Source of the DNA: Chlorophyllum brunneum
Taxonomy: Eukaryota > Basidiomycota > Agaricomycetes > Agaricales > Agaricaceae
Length of the DNA stretch: 64,000 bases
NCBI GenBank assembly: GCA_963576785.1
Contig: OY756141.1
Span: forward strand, 1,798,001-1,862,000
Direction of reading: 5' to 3'
Made by a program: the position numbers and the translations under genes. The stretch's first letter is position 1. The number at the start of each line of letters is the position of its first letter. Positions 1 to 12,609 of this stretch are shown piece by piece. Below the pieces are notes generated by a model. It saw nothing but the letters and a program-made list of their open reading frames with translations, ran no database searches and was not told where the DNA came from.

Positions 1-1035
1 CCCTGGCAGTTTCCTCAACCTGGCCGATGACAACATCATGCTGTTCCACAAGTGTTCCCATCTGAATATAGAACATGAGAACTGCGAAGAAAGAACGTAA
101 AGGATGCGAGGTACATCTATGAACAGCTGAGCTAGCTCAGCGAGGGTTTTCTCCATTCGCAGGAGGTCCTGCTGTCGCTGTTGGACTTCCCGATAAGCAT
201 TCCGCGATTCAGCGTATCGCGTTGAGCTTGTCAACTGCGAAATAGTACTTAATGTAAGACCGGACCCGGGCACGAGGACAGACTGACCGCTTGAGCAAAT
301 ACCTGCTGACCTCCGCCTTCCACGATCGTATCTATCTCCCCGGGAGATGCGTCGGGGTTGACTATAAGTCGGTGAGCATGGTGCGCAAATGGCACTCGAA
401 GACAGCTCCTACCAATCCTGACTTGTCTCTCTGCTCTCTGTCGGACTTTAACTCGACCTTCTTGCTCGACGCGCTGATAGTTCTGGATTGCTTCCAAGAA
501 CTTATTCCGAAGCAGTCCTAGCTGTGGGGGTGTTTATGACATCGCCACCCAGGCACATGGAAGCGACGCACTCGATTGTTCCGTAGTTGTGCATCCCCCT
601 GCACTGGTGAAGCTTCCAATTTCTTTATTCGGTCTCTAAGCTGCAGGCTGAGTGTCCGGGTTGTGTTCGTTAATTCCTCTACCCGACTCATGTCATGTTG
701 TCCTTCACCATCCAAAGCATTCAACGAATGTAAGCGCAACGTTGCGACTTGCCGCACGTTCTCATTAAACTGGTCTATTCCCTCTTGAATGGAGACCACC
801 TGGAGTAGGAGTATCAGGACCAGAGTCGCGTCCGCAGCACCCGACTGTGCGCACCTCATTGAGAAAAGCTGATTCACCAGTAGCGTGGCCATTGGAAGGT
901 TGCTGGTAGTCCAGATTCGTCATTTCAAAAGCCTGGGCGCGCTGAGCCTGGATAAAGGGGTTGTGTTCGGGGCTGTGTGAGACGTGGCAATGGGGGACGC
1001 ACCCTGACAGCTGCAAGCCGGTCTCTGCTGGTCAT
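1..1035 (-). CDS. Syntaxin (Sso1/2-type t-SNARE), 5' part, cut by left window edge
   Basis: Plasma-membrane Qa-SNARE that would pair with SNAP25-like and synaptobrevin partners in exocytosis. The start is MTSRDRLAAVR at 1033-1035; the intron after that Arg gives AQRAQAFEMTNLDYQQ. Further exons give the Habc region (VVSIQEGIDQFNENVRQV, RIKKLEASP, FLEAIQNYQRVEQE, RIVNPDASPGEI) and the start of the SNARE motif (MEKTLAELAQLFI, then MGTLVEQHDVVIGQVEETA). The membrane anchor lies beyond base 1. Every exon aligns with the complete syntaxin at 59754-61213, with introns at matching places, so the two are paralogues. This copy is more divergent: its N-terminus is shorter and lacks the Gly/Tyr-rich stretch. 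No frame break is seen once 50-60 nt introns are removed, so it looks functional. Product confidence is high; exact exon ends are inferred. Confidence 0.85.
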
Positions 1036-1420
1036 GCTGGACAGATTCTGTGTGGGAGGGCGTGAGGGAGAGGGAACTGGGGCGAGGACAAGGACTGACG
1101 GCGGAACGAGCAGGTGAGGATGGAAGACGACAGGTCGAATCGGTGTCTGTGGTCTCCGACGTGAGATAATTATAGCACTCTCGCGTGGCCGTGCTCACTC
1201 TGCCCAGGGCTCATCCAGAACACCCCCCGCCTGCTCCGCATCAGCTTCGCGTCCCAGCGGACCTGCAGGAAGCATTACGATGAGCCCAGTGCACCAATGA
1301 CATTACTCCCGTCTTATCAAATTTCTTGATCTACCCGATCTTTTTATCTTATCTGTCGAGTCATTGTCCCCAGTTTCTCCGGCTCAGACTCTTGACTCTC
1401 GACTGCTACCTGCTGACGAC
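1036..1420. promoter_or_regulatory. Divergent promoter, syntaxin / asparagine synthetase
   Basis: 385 bp between two divergent start codons. A GAGTCAT core at 1368-1374 (ATGACTC on the other strand) matches seven bases of the Gcn4/Cpc1 consensus and lies 47 bp before the asparagine synthetase ATG. The stretch before that ATG is pyrimidine-rich, as is common in basidiomycete promoters. Nothing else is recognised. Confidence 0.4.
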
Positions 1421-3843
1421 ATGTGTGGCATCCTCGCCGTTCACGGGCTAGATAAACCCTCTGGCGACCGTACCCGCTTCATTGCACTCTCCAAACGCCT
1501 CAGGCATCGTGGCCCCGATTGGTCCGGCTGTATTGTTGGTCAACGCAGTATCCTCGCACACGAGCGTCTCGCTATAGTCGGTGTCGGTATGTGCCACTTT
1601 TTGATCCAATTATCGATCCCCTAAATTCTGTAATGCAGATACCGGTGCCCAACCCCTTGTTAGCGAAGATGGAAAAGTCATCCTTGCTGTCAACGGCGAG
1701 ATCTACAACCATATCGCTCTTCGGGCGTCCGTTGGCTCTGGCGTGAAGTTCAAGACACACTCTGATTGCGAAGTTATCATACCTCTTGCACGTCTATATC
1801 ATTTCGTGCTTGACCATCCTTATTGACAAGTTTTTAGTACCGCAAACACGATACAGACCTCTGCAACCGCCTGGATGGAATGTTTTCCTTCGTGCTTCTG
1901 GACGAGTCCGCGACTCCCACACGAATCATCGCCGCCAGAGATCCTATTGGTATCACTACCCTTTACCAAGGCTGGAACTCCAAGATTCCTGGAGCCGTCT
2001 ACTTTGCCTCCGAACTTAAAGCCCTCATCGATGACTGTGACAAAATTATCGCTTTCCCTCCTGGACATGTCTTTGACAGCAGGGATAACTCGACAAAATG
2101 CTACTTCAACCCCACGTGGTTAAACGGAGACGAAGAGAACGCTTTAATGCCCACTAACCCCACCAACCTCACAATCCTCCGCGAGTCACTCGAAGCTGCC
2201 GTTCGCAAACGCTTGATGTCCGAGGTGCCTTATGGTGTCCTTCTCAGCGGTGGGCTTGACAGTAGTCTCATTGCCGCCATCGCTGCCCGCGAGACAGATA
2301 AGATGGCCCAGGCCCAAGCGGAAATCCGAAAGAAAAAGCTTCAGGAAGCCACGAGTGGCCCTTCCACCCCAAACCCATCCACCTATCAAGTCGACGAAGC
2401 AGGTAAGCGATGTTCTCGACATTCTTCCAGAGTTGTGCCGATGTTCTGACGGATTAATTAAAATCGTCCAGCGACGCTTACGGCCTGGCCTCAACTCCAT
2501 TCATTTTCTATCGGTCTTGAGAACTCTCCGGACCTACTCGCCGCAAGGAAGGCCGCGCACTATCTTGGCACAGTGCACCACGAATACATCTTCACTGTGC
2601 AGGAAGGGTTGGACGCCATTCCAGACGTCATCTATCACCTCGAAACCTACGATGTCACGACCGTCCGCGCAAGTACCCCGATGTACCTCCTAAGCCGTAA
2701 AATCAAGGCCATGGGTGTCAAGATGGTCCTCAGTGGTGAAGGAAGTGACGAAGTCTTTGGTGGCACGTAACGTTCCCTCCCCTCTAAACCAACCACCTTA
2801 CCCTGACCCAATTCCAACCACAGGCTACCTCTACTTCCACGCCGCTCCAAACGCGAAGTCGTTCCATCAAGAATCCGTACGACGTGTGAAGAACCTCCAC
2901 ACCGCTGACTGTCTCCGCGCGAACAAGTACGTTTTATACATGTCATACACATACTCTCTCATCCCTCTCAACGGTGTATCTACGTTCAGGTCAACAATGG
3001 CATGGGGTCTTGAGGCCCGTGTTCCCTTCCTTGACAAAGCTTTTCTCGACATTGCCATGAACATTAACCCAGAACACAAAATGTTCAGCAAGGGTTCAAC
3101 GCAGGAAATCGATGAGGACGGCCGTCCTCGTATGGAAAAGGTGTGTATGCGGTTTATAAGTACCATAATCCAGTTTTGTGGGGGCCCCCCTGACATTGAC
3201 ATGATTTTAGTACATTATTCGTAAGGCCTTCGATGTAACTCCTGAAGGTGGCAAAGTATGTGGGCACAACGTCGCGGGTGATTTTCGCATGAGCTCACGC
3301 TCACTTTTTCGTAATTCAGCCGTATCTCCCGCGTTCCATTCTCTGGAGGCAGAAAGAACAGTTCTCTGATGGCGTCGGGTATTCCTGGATTGATGGGTAC
3401 GTATTGATTTCTTATCACACTGAAGGCCCCAAACCTCCGTGTTGCTAACGCCTGAGATTCATTTTACAGTATGAAAGAACAGGCTAACACAGCGATCTCG
3501 GACGTATCATTCGCCAAGCGTCACGAGCGCTGGCCGATTGATACCCCCGACACCAAAGAAGCTTATTATATTCGCGAGATCTTCGACAGTGCGCATCTAC
3601 TCTGCTCTTCCATCCATACGAGTCCAATACTAATCCTAACTTTCTACTTATTCAGACCTATTCCCGTCGGAAACCGCTGCGGAAACTGCGGTTCGGTACG
3701 TCACTTTTCATCGTCGTTTCAACTTTGAGTTCATGCTGTTATACTATAGCTGGATTCCACGTGGTGATTGGGGCTGTTCGTCTGATCCTAGCGGCCGTAG
3801 TGTCAGTATCCACAATGCTGCTTACACCGTCACGGACGAATGA
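1421..3843 (+). CDS. asn1: Asparagine synthetase, glutamine-hydrolysing
   Basis: Cytosolic enzyme making asparagine from aspartate, glutamine and ATP. The start [11 protein letters not shown] puts the catalytic Cys at residue 2 after Met removal, as class II glutamine amidotransferases require. [11 protein letters not shown] and [10 protein letters not shown] follow. The synthetase half has the pyrophosphate loop [14 protein letters not shown], then [14 protein letters not shown] and [20 protein letters not shown] Lys/Gln-rich insert follows the pyrophosphate loop, as in fungal Asn1. About nine short introns interrupt it; the last exon joins TAAETAVR to [16 protein letters not shown] and ends TVTDE. 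The neighbouring syntaxin is divergent and the RhoGEF convergent, so there is no functional cluster. A Gcn4-like site upstream suggests amino-acid control (inference). Confidence 0.96.
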
Positions 3844-4484
3844 ACTCTCGGCCGCTTTTGGTCTTGGCAAGGTAGGTTAACATAAGAGCTTTTCTGAAAG
3901 ACCCAAAAGAAATCAATAGCGTAAACGAGAGGCAGGAGATTGGTACAGTCGGTAGAAAGGATTCTAAGAGGAATTGTATGTAGATACTAACTTTATACTA
4001 AACGAATGGCTTGTATGTAATGGATGTTGATGAAGAGCAACAATGCATGATACTCCAACAAAATTGGAACGAATCCAGTGGAGGAGCGTATGGGTCGTCA
4101 GAAAATAAGTGGGGCATGGTGTAACGGCAGACCAATCAAGATTTCCCGGGAAGTTGTGTAAAAGAGCGTGGGTGCAATTGCATAACAGCTAAGTGAACTG
4201 AACTGGACGAATTCAGGGAAGTAAAAATGTTGGCCTTGATCAATGATATGAGACAACATTTAACGAGCATATTAAAAGTTGTATGCGTGTATGGTGAAAG
4301 AAGAGCAAGAAATGAGAACTTCAAGTGGAAGTGTAAGATGGTATATGGGGAGAAAGCGGTAATAGCAATGCAGGGAATAATATAATGGAATGGGATATAT
4401 GAGAAGTTTTCCGATAACAGGAACAGAAAAAGTTAAGGAGGAAACGAAAAAAAAGAGGGGTGCTGAAGGTCCGAGCAGTAGGCA
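3844..4484. other. Intergenic, convergent 3' regions
   Basis: 641 bp between the stops of asparagine synthetase (+) and the RhoGEF (-). It is AT-richer than its flanks and presumably holds both 3' UTRs and poly(A) sites. No coding signal, repeat or RNA gene was recognised. Confidence 0.5.
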
Positions 4485-7400
4485 TCAAGCATTGCTCAGT
4501 GTGGGATCATTGGCCAGCACCTTCTGGTATAAACCCAATCCAACACCTGAGTCCTCTGAGGGCACAGGGGACGCAATTTTCTGCGGGGGCGGGACCAAAC
4601 TCGCGGGCGTCACAGTCGCCTTGGCCGGTGCACTCCCTTGAGATGTATTCCTCTTCCTCGCCGTGCCATTACCGGCACTGGTATTTGAAGCAGATCCAGG
4701 CTTTGTACTAGAATCCCATGCAGAACGGGTGATGGTCGCTTTGGCGTAGTTCGGTGTCTCTTCTGAGCTCGGAGTCACACCTGGCCGACGACCAACAGGT
4801 GTAGCATTCATTGTACGTCGACTTGTAGGTCGGGCAGAAGAGGTGTGGTGATCGGAGGATACGAGACGGGTACCAAACTTGGCATTGGCAGATGATTCAC
4901 GGCCGTATGATGCGAGAGGTGTTCCTCTTCTTGGTGTCACTCCAGGTCTTACCTTGACGACAGGTTTCTGGACTGTGATTTTGTCGGCACCCCAGTATGA
5001 GAAACTCATTTTACTCTTTTTGTCCGAGTCGTCGGAATCATTGTCATCTTCGTCGTCATCCGGTAGAGGAACGATGCGAGGTTGTATCGCAGACTGGGCT
5101 CGGGATCGCACGACACTTGGGAAAAATCGAGTAAGTTCCTGTTCCAAGCATGCATGCAGAGGGCTCACTCTTCCATTGACACAACGCCTTCTCTGGGCTT
5201 TACGACATCCCCAATAGTCCATGTCTCAATCTACATACCCCATGAGTACGGAGAGCGATTGATAACGAGTTAAAACAGACCAACCTTGAGAAACTTGTAC
5301 AAGTTCCTGGGCTTGGTATAGGAATTCCTTCTTCCTGTCGTCGCATACTTTGATTTTCCTCCCATATCCGGTAATGAATTGACGCGATTCGCTGCCGTAT
5401 GTGTGATTGGCAGAGAGGTCGTTCCCGTCCTCTGACACTGCAGTACCACATCATTAAAAACAACGTACCACAAGTCCTTCTTCCCCCCGACCCCGTTATT
5501 CCCCAATACATCACTCAATCTCTTAAACGACGATTTGCCTCTTACACCCTTGGAATTAATGGCAGGGGGAGGTGACGATGATAGTTTCGATCCGCTCAAC
5601 GGGCTCGCACCAAGGTTGCAGGGTCTCTCTTCCAGGAGCACCCTTGAAGGTTTTGGCAAGGCCAACTGTCGGACTCTATCTAACCCCTCGATGCGCGCGA
5701 ACACATCCCGTGTCTTATCCCGCTCTTCCTTTTGAATTTTCTCATCCTCGATACTTCTCACAATGTTTTCTACTTCTGCGACCATGACCAACGTGCTTTC
5801 ATACTCGTACGTGCTGGGGTCCGTGTGATAGAGTAGGTTCTGGAAGAGAAGTGGGTATTTGAGAAGACGCTGGAATGGCTTCGAAAGTGTGATCGCGAGC
5901 CCGGTTTCTCCCTTTGCCGCCGCTAACTCCTCGAGGTTATGGAGGACTTTGCACACTTTTTGCCAATCTCCGGCGTCCTGTTTCTTCGGCTTTTTGTTGG
6001 TAGTGTTGGCGAGTGCCGTGTCAACTTGTTCCAATGCGCGTTCCAAATGCAAGACAAAAGTAGCATATCCGTGGAAGATGTCAGACTAAAATTGTATTAA
6101 ATATATTTAAATATGAAGAGAACAAAGGTCGTAGCACCCACGTTGGAAACAAATACGTCCGCCAGTGACCTGACCAGAGGATACTGATCGTCGTATCGTT
6201 TTTTGAGAGCATCTGATAGTCGCTTGTGACCATCGAAGACACCGCCATCAATAACTTCCAAACAGATGCGGAGGTCTTCGGGCAACTGGTGGGGTGGTAT
6301 CGCAGAATCTCCGAGGATACTCGTCGCGGTCGTTTGGCTCTTCCTGAATTTTCGCAGAACACCGGATTTTTGAGGGGTGGTTTCACTTGGCTTCCTTTCT
6401 CGCTCTCGTTCCATGATTGTTGACTGTCTTCCCAGTGATTGGGTGGAAGCTGACGCAGGATTCCGAATAGGCGGAGGGAGCGAATGGTGGGACCGAGAGG
6501 GAAAAGGCACTGTGGTTCCTGTTCGAGGTGAGGTCCGAGTGGCTGTCGAACGGTATGGCGAACGAGGGTGGTTGTGCTTTGAGACTTCGTGGGAGGTAGC
6601 AGAACGCTTGGATGAATATCCCCTAGGAAGATCTTCTTCGTCGTCTTCAGTCAGAGAGTCGTCGATGTTGGGTGTTTCTGTTATTTTTCGGACCGAGGAT
6701 GATCCTGAGGGATGGCCAAGTGATGGCGTAGGCGACATGAAGCGGGCAGCAATTGGAGGCAAGTCCTCGGTTGAATCAACGGGGGATTCGGAACGATAGT
6801 AATCATAGTCGATTGTAGGGCTTGAAGCTGAAGGGAGTGAGGGAGTGGCGGAAAATGGGTGAAGAAGGGGGTCGATGAAAGTCTCCTTCATCTTGGCCAA
6901 CTCTTGGACGTATCTATGATAGCATCAATACCGGTTCCAAGACCACGTGAATCGAGGTGGATATACCTTTCCTCGCTAGAAATGATTTCAAAAAGAACCT
7001 CTTGACGCGTTCGTTCGCGTGATCCGATATTGGAAACAAGGTCCTCTTCAGTGACCTCACTCCATGAGGTTGCAGACAAGATTCGACTTCCGTTGGTCTG
7101 GACAGACATGGTTGAATAAGGGGTGGTAGATCGGAGTGACTGAGCTGAGACGAGATCGCGTTGGAGATAGGGAGAGGTGGCGCGAGTGGTTGTTGCCTTG
7201 ACGGCTGCGCGTGAGGAGACGTCGACTTTGGAGGATGAGGCTGTGGCTGGGGGAAGAGGTGTGCGTGGTTTTTCGTTATGAGTGGCCTGGAAACGCGATA
7301 CGTTTGTCTTGAGGGGGGCGGAGGCTGGGGGCGAATCTAGAGGCGGAGTGTCTGGGAGATCTCGTTCAAAGATGGCAGGGCCAGGAGTTGGGGGGGGCGA

Positions 7401-7793
7401 AATGAAGGCGACCTTTTTCTGGACGTCGCTGGGTGTGTGGGTTGCAGTGCTAGCGGTGGTTGAGCTGGTGCCATTGGTGGGTTTGCGGGATATTGGGGCA
7501 GGGGGGTCTGGGTCAGGAGGGAGATTGGTGACGACGAGAGGGGCGGGTGCCGGGGGTGGGGTGGATGCGTGGGAAGAGGTGGACGGGGTGGCTTCGAGAG
7601 GGTGGGGTGGACGGGGGTTGAGCTGGGAGGCAAAGGAGGCGTGGACAAGGTCAGGGAGAGGCTTGAAGGCAGGAAGGGTGGCAGGGGACGAGGGCGTCCG
7701 TGGGAGATCTGGGGGAGGCCACTGCTTGGGGGCCTTTGACGGGTCCTTGTCCTTTGTGCCACCGAGGTGGAGGCGGTGGAAGAAGGCCTTCAT
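4485..7793 (-). CDS. Rho-type guanine nucleotide exchange factor (DH-PH)
   Basis: Likely activates a Rho/Cdc42-family GTPase at the cell cortex. I start it at MKAFFHRLHLGG (7791-7793). About 230 residues of Pro/Ser/Thr-rich disordered sequence come first. The DH domain then opens with RQEVLFEIISSEERYI, continues with ELAKMKETFIDPLLHP and, after a long Ser/Pro-rich insertion, resumes at EDLRICLEVIDGG, FHGYATFVLHLERALEQ and the hallmark helix LSKPFQRLLKYPLLFQN. A PH-like region follows (KKDLWYVVFNDVVLQC, LYKFLKV, ETWTIGDVV), then an acidic run and a basic Pro/Thr-rich tail (VKVRPGVTPRRGTPL). The insertion inside the DH domain is unusual. The exact target GTPase cannot be told. Six or more introns. 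Confidence 0.85.
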
Positions 7794-7859
7794 GGGGGAC
7801 CAGGCAGTGGTGGCGAGAGGAAGAGAGCGTCTGATCCAAACACTGCCAAACACGGGCTC
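7794..7859. promoter_or_regulatory. Very short divergent promoter (66 bp)
   Basis: Only 66 bp separate the start codons of the RhoGEF (-) and the methyltransferase (+), so the core promoters and 5' UTRs must overlap each other or one of the genes. No TATA box is seen. It holds if MKAFFHRLH is the true RhoGEF start; an in-frame open extension toward 8012 exists but would overlap the methyltransferase coding region. Confidence 0.5.
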
Positions 7860-8752
7860 ATGTCTGCCTCGTGTCCTGCCCATGCCACCAAGCACATCCC
7901 CCTCCTCGCTGCAGAGGCCTTCCACCTCACCCAGCTCCAGGACGGTGTCTCCAATGGCACCACCCTCTGGCTCGGTGCCCAGTGCCTCGCCGCCTACCTC
8001 GCACACTCCCATACCCGATACACATCAGCCCACCCTCCGAGGGCCCTCGAATTCGGCAGCGGAGTAGGCCTCACTGCGTGCGCTCCATCTCCACGGATTT
8101 TTTTCTCCGAGTCCGATTCTTGATGTCCAGGCTGTCCCTGAGTTCGCTGGGTTGGGATGTCCTTGCGACCGATATCCCCCATGTCATCAGTTCTGTTCTC
8201 AACAACAATATCCGGAATAATCAGCATGTGCTCCCCCCAGGGTCTGGCCGCATTCAACTTGGCCAGCTTGATTGGCTTGTTCCGCCTGACCTCTGGCTTT
8301 GGAACCACCCTGACATCATTGCCTCTCCCGTGCTCACACCCATATCACCGTGTCCAGAGTCGCTTCACCCTTCACGCCGTCTTCTCAGACCTCCCTACGA
8401 TCTCATCTGTACCGCTGACACTGTTTATGATGCCGCACTCGTCACTCCGCTCCTGCGATCCCTGCACGCCATCAGCTCCCTTTCAGCCACCGCTTCTCCG
8501 ATCTCCCGGCCTCCCCCCGTTCTGCTCTGTATCGAACGTCGCGACCCCGCCCTCGTTGACCATTTTCTCCAAGAGGCAGCCACCACCTGGCACTTCTCAG
8601 TTCAACGCGTCCCTCAAAGAACTCTCTCTAAAGCCGTCAAGAAGCACAACCCTCACTGGTCCAAGGAAGATTGGGCAGGCGTCGAGCTGTGGAAGCTAAG
8701 GCTCATCACAAGTCCACGATCCGTGGACGAGAGTGAGCGTGCAAATAAATAG
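7860..8752 (+). CDS. Class I SAM methyltransferase, METTL21/EFM-type (putative protein lysine methyltransferase)
   Basis: Predicted 279 aa with one 53-nt intron (8078-8130). The family (Methyltransf_16) methylates lysines on proteins such as eEF1A; the substrate here is unknown. Seen: a family-like N-terminus with SNGTTLWLGAQCLAAYL, the SAM-binding motif I LEFGSGVGLTALSLS created across the intron, the acidic end of strand 2 in GWDVLATDIPH, then LICTADTVYDAALVTPLL and the C-terminal ELWKLRL typical of the family. The post-I and DTVYD motifs fit a lysine rather than arginine enzyme (inference). Its ATG is only 66 bp from the divergent RhoGEF start. Alternative: a small-molecule methyltransferase of the same fold. 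Confidence 0.8.
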
Positions 8753-9026
8753 TCATTAGATGTCGTCACTATTAGCCGCTTCTATATTCCATCTCCTCGC
8801 TTGTACCTGCCTTGATGTCCTCGGCGTACGTTAGTTTGTAGATCATCGTCATTCATGTCAGTCATCAAGGGTCCATCATTGCGACATGCTAACTCCAGCG
8901 TCCTCTTCGTCCAACTCTGCGTCTTCTCTCCGTGTAGAGACGAGTCTCAGGGTCCTGTCGAAACCATGACTGGACTGCGTAGCATCCAGGGATCAGCGGC
9001 CCAAGTCGATTTCCTCCATGGACTGA

Positions 9027-9679
9027 TCAACGAACCAAATCTCTCCACGTCTCTTCCTCGTCGTTTTCTGTTTGAAGTTGATAGATCTGCAAGAACCCCT
9101 TGAATCTATTCGTCACCAACGACATCATCGTTCACCGTCCGTGATTTCAACCCCGACCCAAAGGAGAATGAGAAGAACAAGAACAAGACACAACATGTCA
9201 GTTCATTGATTCAGGAAAGAGGCCACAGACGCACGTCAGTCCGCCATCGTCTGTTACATCCAAAAACTCGACCAGTTCGTCTTTTGTTTCCTGACTGAAC
9301 GGAGCCCCGTTTGTGTCCTGAGCCCACGCATCTAGACCTTCAGGAGAGAGAAAGGCGTTAGGAGGTGGGGTAAGAAGCACCGTGCGCCCAGAGCCATCGG
9401 TGCCACCCGGTGATTGAGTCTGCGGGGCCGATGGGGTGCAATACTTTGCGAATATATGTTTTAAGCATGTCTCTAGCTTATTATAAGAAGCCAGGGGGCA
9501 GTATGAGCACTGCGATTTAGGCGGGGAGCCGAGTTGTATGTGCTGACCTGATTGGAAATTGCACCTTCGTCATCGAGGAGCTGGATGTTGGCGTTGACGT
9601 TTCTGCGGCCCTGGATTGACGATGGCTCTGGGGTCTCTGGACGAGGGCTGCTCGCGTCAAAGTCGAATCTGGCGCTCAT
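9027..9679 (-). CDS. Small EF-hand protein with Miro-like EF-hand C-terminus
   Basis: About 145 aa, three exons. It starts MSARFDFDASSPRPETPEP (disordered, acidic), followed by NANIQLLDDEG, ETCLKHIFAKYC, LTPPPNAFLSPEGLDAW and the exon end DVTDDGGL. A 129-nt intron (9106-9234) joins this to TFKGFLQIYQLQTENDEEETW and ends RDLVR. The DVTDDGGLTFKGF segment reads as an EF-hand loop with Asp at positions 1, 4 and 5. The exiting helix followed by ExxETW resembles the second EF-hand region of Miro GTPases, but there is no GTPase domain. The first splice junction has two possible acceptors two bases apart. I do not recognise a named family. It is divergent from PRP28, 93 bp between starts. Confidence 0.65.
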
Positions 9680-9772
9680 CGCTGGTCGACGTGCATTCAA
9701 CAGTTATAAGAAATATTTATTCAGTTTTATTAACCGCGGGAACACGTGCACCGCGTCTTGGCATCTCCTCCC

Positions 9773-12609
<2,837 letters not shown>

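Noticed and set aside
7282..8067. Plus-strand open frame of 261 codons
   Set aside because: Antisense shadow of the Pro/Ser-rich N-terminus of the RhoGEF; Gly/Arg/Val-rich without family resemblance.
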